The translations under genes and the position numbers were made by a program. A model generated the notes under the pieces. The model had not been told where the DNA came from and did no database searches. It saw only the letters and a list, made by a program, of their open reading frames with translations. This document shows positions 1 to 12,380 of a stretch of DNA of 64,000 bases, one piece after another (the first letter of the stretch is position 1; the number at the start of each line of letters is the position of its first letter). Source of the stretch: Callaeas wilsoni (taxonomy: Eukaryota; Chordata; Aves; Passeriformes; Callaeidae); contig VWPU01009595.1 of assembly GCA_013398955.1 (NCBI GenBank), positions 144,211 through 208,210 of the forward strand. Direction: 5' to 3'.

Positions 1-160
1 GAGACAGGGTAGTGTCTTTGTACAATATTTCAATAGCAGCACTTTGAAGTAGTGCTTCCTAAACTCTTATCATTGGTTGACTGATGATTCATCAGCCTAT
101 ACACAGTAAAACTGGTTTGGGACTATAACTATCAAAGGAAGCAAAGACTGAGGTTTAAAA
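1..160. other. Unique-looking flank before CR1
   Basis: Short AT-rich stretch before the first CR1 fragment. I see no repeat, gene or regulatory motif in it. Confidence 0.4.
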
Positions 161-1037
161 GTGCAAAGCTCAATGACACTAAGTTGTGTGGGAGTGTTGA
201 TCTGCTGGAGGGCAGGAAGGCTCTGCAGAGAGATCTGGACAGGCTGGATCAATGGGCTGAGGCCAGCTGTATGAGGTTCAACAAAGCCCGGTGCCAGGTC
301 CTGCCCTTGGGTCACAACAACCCCATGCAGTGCCACAGGCTGGGGCAGTGTCTGGAAAGCTGCCCAGCAGAAAAGGTCCTGGGGGTGCTGGTCAATAAGA
401 GCTGAACATGAGCGAGCATGTGCCCAAGTAGGCAAGAAGGCCAGTGGCATCCTGGCCTCTGTCAGCAATAGTGTGGCCAGCAGGACCAAGGCAGTGATTG
501 TCCCTCTGTACTTGTCACTGCTGAGGCCACACCTTGAGTGATGTGTTCTGTTCTGGGCCACTCACTACAAGAAGGACGTTGAGGGGCTGGAGTGAGTCCC
601 AGAGAAGGGCAATGGAGCTGGTGAAAGGTCCAGAGGTAAGACCTAAAAGGAGTAGCTGAGGGAACTGGGGCTGTTCACCTTGAAGAAAAGGAGGCTCAGG
701 GGTGGCCTCACTGCTCTCTACAACTGCCTGAAAAGAGATTGTAGGAGGTGGGGTTGGCCTCTTTTCCCGGGCAACTAGTAATGAAATGAGAGGAAACGGC
801 CTCAAGCTGAGCCAGGGACAGTTCAGGCTGGACATCAGGAAGAATTTTTTCACTGAAAGAGTGATTAAGCATCCGAATAGACTGCCTAGAAAAGTAGTGG
901 AGCCACCATTCCTGGGAGCATTCAAGAAATGACTGGGTGTTGCACTTAGTGTCATGGTTTAGTTGGCATGGTGATGTTTGATCAAAGGTAGGATCCAGTG
1001 ACCTTGGAGGTCTTTTCCAAACTTACTGATTCTATGA
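161..1037 (+). mobile_element. CR1 LINE fragment, 3' part (RT C-terminus plus 3' UTR)
   Basis: This 5'-truncated CR1 non-LTR retrotransposon is read on the plus strand. It starts inside the end of ORF2 (reverse transcriptase). It continues through the usual block of 'ctctacaactgcctgaaaag', a 'ggaaacggcctcaagctgag' segment and 'ttcaggctggacatcagga'. It ends in the family's 3' terminus near 'ttccaaacttactgattct'. CR1 elements are commonly cut at the 5' end because target-primed reverse transcription stops early, and this copy fits that. Frame breaks show it is dead. The order of blocks makes the CR1 call strong; the subfamily is not assigned. Confidence 0.93.
184..405 (+). pseudogene. CR1 ORF2 remnant (C-terminal reverse-transcriptase region)
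   Basis: This 73-codon open piece lies in the frame of CR1 ORF2. It carries family hallmarks: '[20 protein letters not shown]', then '[12 protein letters not shown]' and '[12 protein letters not shown]'. The frame ends at a TGA just after the 'LGVLV' block, where an intact CR1 reads on. Recognisable coding text continues in other frames to about 670, including a match to the 'PLYLSLLRPHLE'-type segment and to the 'ELGLFTLKKRRL'-type segment. At least one indel therefore breaks the gene. It is a non-functional fragment of the domain downstream of the polymerase core. Confidence 0.85.
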
Positions 1038-1039
1038 TC

Positions 1040-3508
1040 ATTAATATCAATCACAAATATTCAAGGGACATGTGGAAATTTTAGATCAAAGCCAGGAGAA
1101 AAGCCTTTCTCCCCTACATGGAACAGACAGATCTTTACAAAGATGTATTACCAGATACCATGATACTGAAATACTATAGAAAGAAATCATGGGCTTATGA
1201 GGACCAGCAAAAGTCAACAATCTTGACACCTGTCAAAGTCACATCTGCTCAGTGTCATCCGTTTGAAAGTAGTGGATAGTTATAATTTTTTCAGTCTATC
1301 ATTAATATGCATATGCTGAAAGAAGAGAATTCAGAGAGTCTGTTTTATGTCATCTGATGAGGTCAGAGAAGGAAAATCCCAGCTAACTACTTCATTGTCA
1401 TCTCTGGAAATGGATGTTGGAACAAGGCTTACTACCAGCTATGAATTATGTCATATCTAGTTTTTATAAGCAATGAAATTAAGGGAGGATAATTTATGTC
1501 GTTTATTTCTATTTCAGTAAAGGTACTTTGTCTGGAAAACGGGTGGCCTCAAACTTCTCTAGTAACTTGTTAATGACTATGTAGCATTACTGAGTGTAAC
1601 ATAAGAGCAAATCCCTAAAACATTTGTTTACTCTGTCTGCTGAGAAAGATTGCTGAAATTCATCTGCATAGGATCTGAATAGTCCATAACTAAGTCCTGT
1701 TCCAGCTGTATGGGGTCAGATCTTTTTTGATTTAAAAGCCTACCAGTTGTGTTTTTCTTTACTATGTAAAGCCATTCACTTTACAGCTCTTGACTTAAGG
1801 GACCAAGTTCCCTGCAATTGGATCCTAAGCTTTTCACCCCCTGGGCTACCTGTTCTGTTTTCACTTTACTATCTTGATGCTCTCTTGGCAAAGCTTGAGG
1901 AGTCTTTGCCAAACTGGCTGTGAAATGTTGCCCATACTGGCTGCTGCAATAGCTCCTGGTGTCTGTGAAGGTTATTAGGGCAGGATGCAGCTCCAGTGCA
2001 GAGCAGCAGCTCAACAGAGAGCCATGTTTTGTTCTTGGTGAACTCATCTAACCTTCAGATACTTTTAGATTTTTTCAGGTGTCTTCAGGAGGTGTCCAAG
2101 ACTCTGGCAAGATACAGCACACTCACGTTAATCACAGGTACACCGCTGATATTGCTGCCACCAGCAAATGAGACATAATATTGGGCTAGATAGATCCTGC
2201 TTATCCTGATGTGGCTGCTTTTATCTGCTGCGCTACAAGGTGACCTTGCACACTCTGTGTACTGGTTTAAATTTCACTGAGAGGTTGACCTGTGGCTTTA
2301 CAGGAAAAGCATTTTACATGCACAGATTCCTCAAGTGTCATTTAAGTGTCTCACTTTCATAAGAATTATTGATTTAGTGGGAATTATTTAGTCCCAGCAG
2401 AAATAAAAATGAGTTAATGCATAATACCTATATGACAAAAGAAAACCTCTATATGCATTACATTTAAAATGGTTAGCTTTAAAAAGCCCACTGTCATGAA
2501 AAGCACTTCCTCGCTTTAATGGCAACAAAATAATAAAGTCGATATGTGGAATTTGTGATTTTAAGTGACCTCCTGCTTTGTTCTGAAAACTCTGACTGCA
2601 GCAGTCATGCAATAAGCACCAACCCTCTTTCTTCTCCTGAATGTCTTTCACAGTACTTAAAAAACACATAGGGTTTTTTTTCCCTGCTTCGTTGAATGCA
2701 GAAAAATGTACAGAGAGCTGTGGTGCAAAATGCTTTGAGACAGCACAGAAGCAGGGAGGTACTGACAGCCTATTCCGAAAAACCTTGACAGTCTATCAGT
2801 AACAGGGAGAAGCAATCCCAGTTCCGTCTTCCAAAGCCACTAGGTGTCCCTGCTAACCTACAGCAGCAGTGGCAGTTTCAAGTTCTGCTGGAAGATACAA
2901 ACACACTTCATAAACCTGTCCAAAAAAAAAACCCGCACTACCAAATCAGGCAGCATCATCTGCCCAGCTGTGCATCACTTCATCGTATTGTCCATTACTG
3001 TTACCTTGCAGGCTTTCAGGGATGCAATACTTGCAGGCAAGGTCAGTCAGTACTAGTTGACTGCACTGTTTCCTCTTCGTTAAATAAACCAGGTATGTCC
3101 TTGGTAAATGTGTTTTGAGACTGGAAGATTTCTGAGACCACACAGTTCTCAGTCAAAAGCCAGGAAGTTTTCTGTGGTGTTCATTGCACTGGGTGCATCA
3201 AAATGAATAATGCAGCATTATTGAAAAGGCCACAGGTGCTGTTCTTTTAGTACTAAGACAAATATATAAAGGGGTCATTTCTTTTTGCTGCTCCATTTTT
3301 TCCATTTTCTTATCTGAAAGCATATGATTTGATTTAAAATCTTGGTTTTGGGAAGGGACAGTTTTTGCAGTATATCACATGCAGATTTAGGGACCCTTCA
3401 AACAAGTGTAAGATATTGCAGCATGTTATTTTTAAAAAGCTTATTACGCACTGAAATAAATAAAATGTTTATTATTAACATTACTGGAAACAGTGCTCAC
3501 CCAATGTT
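1040..3508. other. Interval without recognised gene
   Basis: AT-rich unique-looking sequence. The open frames here (at most 93 codons, for example 2,388-2,669 on -) have no recognisable domain and no matching splice signals. No repeat was recognised. Confidence 0.5.
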
Positions 3509-3542
3509 TCACTTCCAACCTTAATTATTCTATGATTCTATG
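3509..3542 (+). repeat. CR1 3'-terminal tail, very short
   Basis: The stretch reads 'cttccaacctt...attctatgattctatg', which is the last ~30 bases of a CR1 3' UTR with its octamer tail. No more of the element is visible upstream. It is either a very short insertion or the end of a copy too old to recognise. Confidence 0.65.
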
Positions 3543-6500
3543 CTTCTTCTAGTACTGAAACAAAAAGAATACTTTTTGAATGTAGTGTAATTTCATGCAG
3601 TAGCAGATAACTCCCTCTAACTTGCTTTTTACAAGTTAGAGCTTTACAAACCCAAATATTTTATTCACAGGTTGCACTTAGTCTTTTTTTTTTCTCTAGG
3701 AAAGAACTCTTTTCTTCTCTAGCAAATAAGAAAAGAACCCACCGAAAGCCAACCCTTCCCCTTGCCCCCCTCAAACAGAAAAAAACCCAAACTGTCTCTC
3801 TCCCTAAAATCTTCTGTATTTTTTCTGATGCCCAAAATGCCTGGGCATGATGGTACCTCACTGAAATTACAATCTGACTATATCCTACTTATGTGAGCTG
3901 GGATTTCTACAGGCTGGAGTGCTTTCTTCTGTGATGCATCACTATCTTTTCCTAAAAAGACAAGGTTTATTTTACAAGACTAAAAAATTTAAAAAATTAT
4001 GTTACACTGTAATGGTAATAGTTCAGCCAGAAAGATGAAGCTGCAAAAAACCCTTGTGGTATAACCAGTAGAATGCAAGAGCCCACCCCACTAAAAAGTA
4101 AAAAAAATTCAGTAGTTTGCAAAAAATCTTATTACAGAGTATTTGAAAATACACTTATGCTATTTGCAAGTCAAATTATGTTGTTGAGGTTTTTTACTGA
4201 AAATACTTCAGTGGTAGATTTTTTGTGGATTTCTTTTTTGTCTCACTTTTATACGACCATTTGATTTTAAAGTTTCAGGTGTTTGATACCAGGCCTCAGA
4301 AGATAATCTGCTCATTTTTCCTCACTAGTGATGATTCTTACTTTTATACTGTGATTCATCACTAGAAAAACCTCCCCATTTTCACTAGCAAAATTTTTTC
4401 ACAGTCAGTTTGATGTGGAAATTCTGAAGAAATCCAGTGTGATTTTTACGAGATTCAATGATTGACTTCTTCTAAAACATAAGAGCCCTTTAAATCTCCA
4501 AGGCAGTAGAGCTTAATGCCATTGCTACAAAAGCAAAAAACACATTAGGTTTTTACACACTACTGTTGGTTGCCCTCTTGGCCTTCTTTAATGTATGTAC
4601 AAGAGTTAAAAGCAATGGAGATAAGTGCTTAATGAATGCTATCAGGTTTTCAATATTGACTTTATGCAACAGATGGTTCTTAGGCAAAATAGGAGGACTG
4701 AAATATTTCAGAAATCACTATTTATGAAAAATTTCAACCATTACCTGTTTAGGTTGGTGATTATGGTGATTAATTTAGAGCCAAGGCCAGTTATGTTTTT
4801 CTGCTCCTGATGGATATTTATAACACAGCACGCAGTCGTGACACTCCTTTCTTTAAAACACTGCATACAATGTATTTATGTTAGAAGGAAATACCCTGGT
4901 GCAGCCTGCCCTACCATTGGCCAGGGCTGTCCTTTCAGTTCATTGCCAACATTCATGCACTGCTAATCCTGGACTTTTAGAAGGAATATTTTAGCTGCAA
5001 TACTACCAAATGCAAGCAAAGTTCAGGTCAGAATGCTTAGTAAGAATAATATAAACCAATAAAGAATAGGATGAAATCTAAGCAGATGGGTGAGCACAAG
5101 AGCTAACAAGGCCTCACATGTCATCAGTGTAGCATGCCTCAACAAAATAAAAAGGAGTCCTTCTGGGAATCAACTTTAACATTGCAAAGAAAACGCTTAG
5201 CCTTGACACAAAGGAATTGTTTTGTAAACATCAGGCTCAGAAGAATTTTTTTTTTTTTCACTTTTCCCTTTCCTTCCTTTTGTTTTTCTGTTCCAGTCAA
5301 CCACACTAAGACATGATTGACAACTTCTCAGTGATGCTGTGTTTCAAAGATCAGTCAGATTTCTAGGGTCTTCACTGGACCAGCTCTGTGGGAAGAGACC
5401 AAGATACAGGGAAGGGCAGGCCAGTGTCTGCAGGAGGCAACTCTTCTGCAAGAATAAAGCTGTATAATAAGAAGCAACAGGATGCAACAGGAGAATAAAA
5501 TAGCAAAGAGTAGAGATGAAGGGGGGAATAAAATAGAAGCAAAAACATAGTAACACAGGAACAGGCTATGACCAAATAATCGGGGAGCTGGGGGAAAAAG
5601 AGAGCTAGAGAAAAGGATGCCTGTTCTCCCAAAATGCAAAAAGATCAGAAGGGAAGGAAAGGTATAAAAGATGAAAGAGACTGCATTTTTCCAGGTCCAA
5701 GACTTTGTTTATTACTCTGTTAGACAAGATATTGCTGCTCTATATAACTTAATAATAATCCACAAAAAAAGTAGGATTTATCACATTAGCTAAATCAAGA
5801 AAAAAACTAAAAAAAATTCTTTTAAAAGCAGATTGTTTGTGGTTGAGAAAAAGATGGAGTCTCACAGCAAGGCCACTGGGATGTGCAGAAAAGTTTTAAG
5901 GCTCAGACTGGGATTCAGGAAGCACAGGCACATACCTGGCCTCTGTCACTGATGCTCAACTCGGGTCAGAGTCATTTTCAGTTCCTGGTCTTGCGTTGCT
6001 CTCAGTTCTTCAACACTGCCTTCCTCTCACCTCTTTCCTGATTTTTGTAATTGATCTGTAAGCCATTGGGGAGCTGACAGCCTCTTGCCATAAGAGCGTG
6101 AACTGCTGACAGCCTTTTAGCTCTCAGTCAAGTGTTAACTGCTGCCTCTTCACAAACCCGTAACTCACATAAAAATCACTTTTGATTTTCTCTCTGCTCA
6201 GTGTGCTGCACCCTGCACCTGGCAGTGGACTGTAGACTGGTACCATGGTCCCGTGTGTGTGTGTGTGTGCAATGCCATCTGCCCTGCTGTCGCCAGCTGC
6301 CTGTGTGCAAACGGCATCCTGTTGCCCTGCATGCTGACCGCTACCTCCAGCATCTCCTCCCTAATTGCTTCTGGGGTCCTGGATCTCCCCCTCCTTCATG
6401 TGGTGGGGCAGACCAGACCAGCTGCAGTCAGTGCCTCCCATGTGAGGAGTTGTGGCTACTGGCTAACTAAGAAATATGAAAGAAAGATCCCTTTCCTATT

Positions 6501-6587
6501 CCTAGATACTTCCTCTACTTACACAACTTCTTCAGTATCAGTATCGTGAAAAGCAAGTGGTGTTTGCATTTGCAAAACACAACCTAA
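3543..6587. other. Interval without recognised gene; small GC-richer patch
   Basis: Mostly AT-rich DNA. About 5,400-5,690 is purine-rich on +, which produces three overlapping minus-strand open frames that look like composition artefacts. About 6,195-6,470 is richer in C and G and holds a short GT repeat at 6,253-6,269. Two overlapping frames of 89 and 98 codons cross that patch, but I recognise no domain in either. Confidence 0.5.
6253..6269 (+). repeat. (GT)n microsatellite
   Basis: About 8.5 uninterrupted GT dinucleotides. It is short and may be length-variable. Confidence 0.8.
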
Positions 6588-7140
6588 ATCATAGAATCAT
6601 AAAACATCCTGAATTGGAAGGGACCCATAAGGATTATTGAGTCCAACTCCTGGCCCTGCACAGGACAGCCCAGTCACTCCATGTGCTCGAGAGCATTGTC
6701 AAATACTTTTTGAGCTCTGCCAAACTTGGTGCTGTGACCACTTCCTTAGCAAGCCTTTTCCAGTGCCTGACAACCCACTGGGGGAAAAAATCTTTTTCTA
6801 GTGTCCAGTCTAAACCTCCCTTGACACAATTTCAGGCCATTCCCTGGCATTTTGTCACCACTCACCACAAGGAAGCGATCAGTGTCTGCGCCTCCTCTTC
6901 TCCTCACGAGGAAGTTGTAACTGCAGTGAGGTCTCCCCTCAGTCTCCTCGTCTCCAGGCTGAACAGACCAAGCGACCTCAGCCACTCCTCACACAGCTTC
7001 CCCTCAAGGCCCTTCACCATCATCAGAGCTCTCTTTTGGATGCACTCTAAGAGCTTAATGTCTTTCTTATATTGTGGTACCCAAGAGTGCCCCCAGTATG
7101 CAAGGTGAGGTTGCACCACTGTAGAGCAGAAAGAGACAGA
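6588..7140 (-). mobile_element. CR1 LINE fragment, 3' part
   Basis: This is the reverse complement of a CR1 3' end. It opens with 'atcatagaatcataaaacat', then 'gagtccaactcctggccctg' and 'gctgtgaccacttcc', and reaches the 'ggtctcccctcagtctcctc' block near 6,950. On the minus strand the element runs from the end of ORF2 (about 7,140) to the 3' terminus at about 6,588. It shares its 3' UTR layout with the copies at 38,041 and 59,983, so these three probably belong to one subfamily. Confidence 0.92.
6904..7135 (-). pseudogene. CR1 ORF2 C-terminal remnant
   Basis: The minus strand encodes the last part of CR1 ORF2: a 'VVQPHLAYWGHSWVPQYKKD'-type segment, 'LLECIQKRALMMVKGLEGK' and 'LRSLGLFSLETRRLRGDL'. 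These match the conserved end of the CR1 polymerase protein, after the reverse-transcriptase motifs. The catalytic domains are absent. It cannot make an active enzyme. Confidence 0.85.
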
Positions 7141-9028
7141 TTTTTTCCAAAGTTTTCTGAGTTCGTGGTTTAGTTCCACAAAGCTAGTGTTGCTCATGCT
7201 TTTTTGCAGCATGCAATTCTATGAGACAGTTTTTACTAACATGAACCACACTTACTCTGGTGTTTCTCATCTCTGCACCTTTGGTCTTGTGAGGGGGGTG
7301 AAAGCTGTGGTGAACTTAGAAGCATTCTTAAAGGAAAAATGAGGAATGCAGCATATATTTTTCTTTTAGATTAAAAATATTTTGCATTGTTTCTACCCAT
7401 GTTGGCTTCAGCATAACAGAAATAAGCCCATGGAACAGGCTCATCAGCCTCAGGGACCATAGTCAGCCAAGTACAATATGTCATCATCATTCACTGTCAA
7501 TTAAAACCACTACAACTTGTACACTGGACTCAGCTCCTATTATGTCTTTGCTGTGAATCAGGAACTTGGTGGCCTCAGAGCCACACTAAGAAGCCTGCTT
7601 CTGTTGATAAGCAAGTACCACTGAGATGAAAGGAGAAAAGATATAGCATTGGTCTATAAGACAGAAGGACAGTGCAATTTACCTCAGTGTTTTAAATTTT
7701 GTAAGGGTAGTTACTTCTGAGGTGAAACACATTGGGAGTTAGACAGCTTGAACATATTTATCTGACACAATCAGCAGTCTGAATGCAAATTAACTACATA
7801 AACAAAGAAATTAAGTCATTAGCACATTTTCATGAGCTTTAATAATAAACTTCCTCTGGATTTCTTAGAAGAGTGTCAAGTCAGATTTTAAAATGGGGCT
7901 GAAGTAGTAGCAGTCTGAGAAGGCTAGTAAAAGGGATGGATAGGAATAAAAAGGATGTGAAAAGAAATCCATGTGCATGAGGAAAAGAACTCACACAAAT
8001 TTAAATAATTTATACAGCTAATAACTAGAAAAGAACAGCAAGCTAGAAAGTTTGTAGAATTGCACTTGGAGATTCAGATTTTATCAAAGCCATGTCAAAC
8101 AGTACAGTGCAGCAAGATTTTTAAGATGAAATTTAAATGTATACTTAATGTAGGAGACACTGTTGCATGGGTACTAGTGTACGTACAATTTTTTCCTGTT
8201 TAAAATACTTTACTTTCCCGTGTGCATCTCAGTGAAGCCTGCAGTGAGAAGTCACAGTATTTCTACATGTGATAACTGAGAACATTCTATCTCAAACCTC
8301 TGGTCTCTTCAAAATGAAAACACGTATGCTGAATTATAAACATCGGCCTCTGACACCAAATAAATGAGGCAAAAAAAGAAAACAAACAGAAATGCCCCAC
8401 AAATAGTTTTCCAGTAGTTAACTTCAAAGCTGAGGAAGTTCTAGAAAATTGTCCTGCTACAATATCACACTCTCACTGAGTAAAAAAACTAAACGGCATC
8501 ACAGTTTAGGCATCAACAATTACTTCTAATTATCTAGGCTGATAGGTGAATCCAATGTCCTGCTAGTAAGAGTGGTCAAGATATGAAAAATCCACAGCTG
8601 CCTATTTCCATTTACAGCAGTGATGCAGACATGCAGAACTTCTCTCCAGGCACCTACTTCCTTGAGAGAGCCCCTTCAGTAAGAATATTATGCTTAGTTC
8701 AAAAAACTGATTATACCTTTGATTGCAGTTAATGATTTGGCATCATTAGCTAAATGCTTCTTCTCAAAATGAACTGCCAGAAAATCTGCAGCTCAGGCAG
8801 CAGTTTCTTGTAAGCAAGGTCAGCAGAACTGAACAACCACAGGCATGTGTAAGGACATATGAACAAGGTGAGCGATCATCCTAGTATCACTGTGGCTGTC
8901 ATACATGATGGCCTTAGCTTTAGTAGCATTCCTTTTCATTTAACCCTGTTTCTCTGTCTATTTAATTACTTTGGTTTATTTACTTCCTTAAGCCAAGAAT
9001 AATAGAAATAACTTCAGAGAAGGCATTA

Positions 9029-9173
9029 TAGATACAGATAGCTATAGATATAGATAAGGATTAGATATAGATATAGTTGATATAGATATAGATGATATAG
9101 CTAGACATAGCTAGATATAGCTATAGCTATGGCTATAGCTATAGATAGATACAGATATAGGTAAGATATATAT
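9029..9173. repeat. Imperfect TATAGA/TATAGC-type tandem repeat
   Basis: Roughly 145 bp built from 'gatata', 'tatagc' and 'tagata' variants. Several interruptions suggest an old expanded hexanucleotide or tetranucleotide repeat. The 'atagctat' units are self-complementary, so small hairpins are possible. Confidence 0.85.
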
Positions 9174-11458
9174 GTAAAGTACCACCTAGTTTATCAGCCT
9201 GAGGGTCTCCTCTGTTCAATAATTCTCTGAATGTCTGTCTTGAGGTTTTAAAAAGTCACCATTTTCCATCTGGTTAAGTACTTTTAGTTTAATTTTATGA
9301 CACCACCAGACCAACCTCTTGTGCTAGCACAATTTTTCCCACATCATCTTCAGATCAGAGAAGATCATGGAGCTGTAATTACCTAGAAGAGAACTGAGAT
9401 AGCATAAGGATGCTTTTCTCAGTGAATCTCTGCAGTGGACTTTAGCCCCCAAAATGAAAAATGAGGAAAGTGCTTTGCTGCAGCTTTTGAAATCCCAGGT
9501 GTAGAGACCCAGTCAATCTGGAAGCCAAGGTCACCTTGCTAGCCCTGATATCATCAACATACAGAGTCAAGACAAGAATGCCAAAATGAAACAGAACATC
9601 TCCCCAGAACATGGGATAAGGAGGTATCAGTCATAGTTCCTACTACACAGATGTTTCTTAGCAGATTAAATGCACAGTGCTGCTTACTCAGACTCTCTAT
9701 TATAATCTCACTGACCTTCTACTAATTTTAACTAGGTCTGACAAGAGCTTGCTGTATTAGTACTTCAATGCTTTCTTGCCATTCCCTCTTTCATACTCTA
9801 CATGTCCTTTGAGCTACTCTGAAAATAAGAAATGCTGCTGGTATTGTTCTCAGAGCCCAGACTGCAGATGCCAGGCTGCAAAAATCTGCATACACTGATT
9901 GTGGATACAAAGGAATGTATCCCCAGATCATGTGGAAAGAAGGAAACCCATTGCATCCTACAGATCTGTGCTGTGTTTCCTAGCTAGGAAGTCTGCTTCT
10001 CTATCACTTACAATCACAACAAAACACATTAAATCAATATGTTCTATTTTATAAAGGAAAAAATTTTACCTTGCAGGGATTTAAAAGTCTAAAGAAAATA
10101 CCCTTCTATTATCGTGCTTTAACTTCACAAAATAAAGTCTCATTCAATTTACAGCTGGTATCTCAGTGTCTTTGTAACCAGTATATTCATGTCAGCAATC
10201 AGATCCATGAATATTTCTGTGTTTAATAGGTATAATTTCCATGAATCACTAATGGAATCAGTAGGAGGACATAATATGCATGCAAAAAATGAGGTGGTGC
10301 CCTTCAGAATCCTGGAGGGATTTCATCAGCACAAACCAGTCTGCTTCTTTACCTTACAAAGCCAGGGGTTTTCTCTCAAGTAGGAATTTCACAGCAATCT
10401 GTAATGCAGCTCTGGGAGGACACACTGGCATTTTATTCATCTTTTGTGAACAATATTTAATTTTTAAAAAATCAACAGTTTTAGCTTTGATAAAACTTAC
10501 ATATATGGAAATAAAGCTGTTTCTTAGCCTGGAAAAACATCAAGCAGTTTGGCTAATACAGCCATTTTTTTCCTCCAGATTTAATGCAAGGTAATTGGGT
10601 GTAAACGCTCAGGTCCTCTGTCGGCTCTAGAGGACTGAATAATTGGAAAGAGAATTAGTTCATTAATGCTCTAAGAACTTACCAGTACTTCATCACAAAG
10701 AGAAAGGGGTAGGAATAATTCAGCCACAGTAGAGCTTCATTTCAGTTATAAACTGTAAGCAAGATTTGGCACTTTGATTTTCCTAGAGCTCCACATTAAC
10801 TTTAATAGGCTTTGGATCAAGGACTACACTAAGCCTCTTCATGTCCAGTGTCTACAGACAGCATTCTGTCTGTGAGGCATAACCATATACATTTAAAAAG
10901 GCTTATCACTGCCTAGTGATAACTGCAGGTAATGGGCAACCTTTTCTCTTCCCTTAATATGAGGCAAGAATCAGCAGTAGACTCTTGCTGTTAATTATCC
11001 ATATCTTTCTCTCCTGTTTGCTGCAACCCATAAAAACTCCTCCCTAATAACTGACACTGCCAAAGGACTGCTATGTATGTTACTTAAAAATCTTCAGCAA
11101 TCCATTTGAGGAAGAAGAGTCTCTACATATACTTATTTTCTCAGCTGGCAGCACCTCCATTATGGAAGAAATGTTTATCAGTCCATAAGAATTCTCTGCG
11201 AGGCTTGGCATATACAGAAAAACACAAAAACTTGCTCCCTTTTGAGTGCACAGTGGCTTAGCAGTTACTTCTTTTCAGTTAGGTAGGAGAGTAGATTGAG
11301 GTCAGCTTCTAGGGCTCAGTGTGCTCTTAATTTGAATTTACCAAGAGCCAGTGAAACATGGGCATTTTAATTATAATGCAGTAGACATCTTGTGGTTCAA
11401 CAGGAAAGCACAAACACGTCCTGTGTGAAACTTAACATCATATAGACTGATGAGCATG

Positions 11459-11498
11459 CAGTGACTACGTATCACACACAGTGACTACACGTCACACA
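11459..11498. repeat. 20 bp tandem duplication
   Basis: Two adjacent copies of a 20 bp unit beginning 'cagtgactac'. They differ by a few bases around the CG step. It is a minor local duplication. Confidence 0.6.
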
Positions 11499-11635
11499 CA
11501 AATAAGAATCATTTGGAGGAGAGGGGAAATTGAAAAGTCGAATTAACTAAGGGGATTGAGTTACTAAAAAGCTTGACTATTTAATAATGGTAAAATAAGC
11601 ACTCAGAATGTCCCTAGGTTCTTGGAAAGCAAAGA

Positions 11636-12380
11636 AGGACTCCTCACACTCTTCCCCTGCCCCAGCAAAGAGAGGTCCCTCTCACAGGACAGAGTTCTCC
11701 ATGAACTTCTTCAAATCAAGTCCTTTCATAGGCTGTAGTTCTTCATGAACTGGTGGAGCATGTGTCTGTCCCATGGTGCAGTCCTTCATGAGCAGACTGT
11801 TCTGGTGTGGCTCCCCTGCAGGATCCCAAATTCTGCCAGAAAACCCGCTCCAGCATGGACTCTCTCTCCACGGGGCCAATGGTCCTGCCAGGAGCCTGCT
11901 CAAGTGCAGGCTTCCCATAGGGTCACAGTCTAGTTTGGGCATCACCTGGTCCTGCCTGGGAATCCTCCACGGGCTGCATGTGGATCTCTGCTCCACCTGG
12001 GGTTTGCATGGGCTGCAGGGGTACAGCCTGATGCACCACGGTCTGCACCAGGGGCTGCACGGGAATCTCAGCTCTGGTGCCTGTGAGACCTTCTCCCCCT
12101 CCTCCTTCACTGCTCTTGGTATCTGCAGAGCTGTTCCTCTCACATGTTCTCACTCTTCTTCTGGATGAAGTTGTCGGGCATTTTTTTCCCCTCTTCTAAA
12201 ACAGATTATCCCAGCAGTGATATCATCATCACTGATGGGCTCAGTTACAGCTGACAGCAGGTCTGTCTTGGAGCCATCTAGCAATGGCTGCGTTAGACAC
12301 AAGGGAAGCTTCTGGCAGCTTCTCAAAGAAGTAGCGCACCTCACTACCCAAACCTTGCCATGCAAAGGCAGTAGAGCACA
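11636..12380 (-). mobile_element. Avian ERV LTR, family B, truncated copy
   Basis: The plus strand shows the inverse of a long avian retroviral LTR. A truncated end begins at 'aggactcctcacactcttcc'. It is followed by degenerate repeats of a 'ctgctccag(c/t)(g/a)tggg' unit at about 11,657, 11,802, 11,847 and 11,897. Next come 'tctgcagagctgttcctctc' and a U3-like block ending near 'ccaaaccttgccatgcaaag'. On the minus strand the order is U3, presumed TATA region, then the repeat-rich transcribed part. The last ~300 bp found in the fuller copies (13,288 and 58,545) are missing. No gag, pol or env sequence adjoins it, so it behaves as a solo or partial LTR. Confidence 0.8.
11923..12153 (-). pseudogene. 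LTR-internal open frame, family B copy 1
   Basis: A 76-codon minus-strand frame starts just downstream of the presumed promoter part of the LTR. Its first residues, 'MRTCERNSSADT', recur nearly unchanged ('MKTCERNSSADT') in the copy at 59,005-59,349. Both continue with a 'GTRA.IP.QP' and '.LQPM....GGAEIH' pattern. I recognise no domain. It may be a real short protein of the ancestral element or a by-product of the GC-rich internal repeat. This copy ends at a stop after 'TRL'. Confidence 0.4.

Larger units (their letters stand above)
7141..11635. other. Interval without recognised gene; holds an A/T-purine repeat
   Basis: About 4.5 kb of AT-rich DNA without a long open frame; the largest is 104 codons at 10,280-10,594 and unrecognised. 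Apart from the imperfect repeat at 9,029-9,173 and a 20 bp x 2 duplication at 11,459-11,498, I see no structure. Confidence 0.5.

Noticed and set aside
5344..5639. Three overlapping minus-strand frames of 70-94 codons
   Set aside because: They arise from a purine-rich plus strand, which removes stop codons on the complement. No frame has recognisable protein features.
11682..12143. 153-codon minus-strand frame across the family B LTR
   Set aside because: It overlaps the LTR internal repeat in another frame and does not share a start or register with the other copies. The shared frame at 11,923-12,153 is the better candidate.
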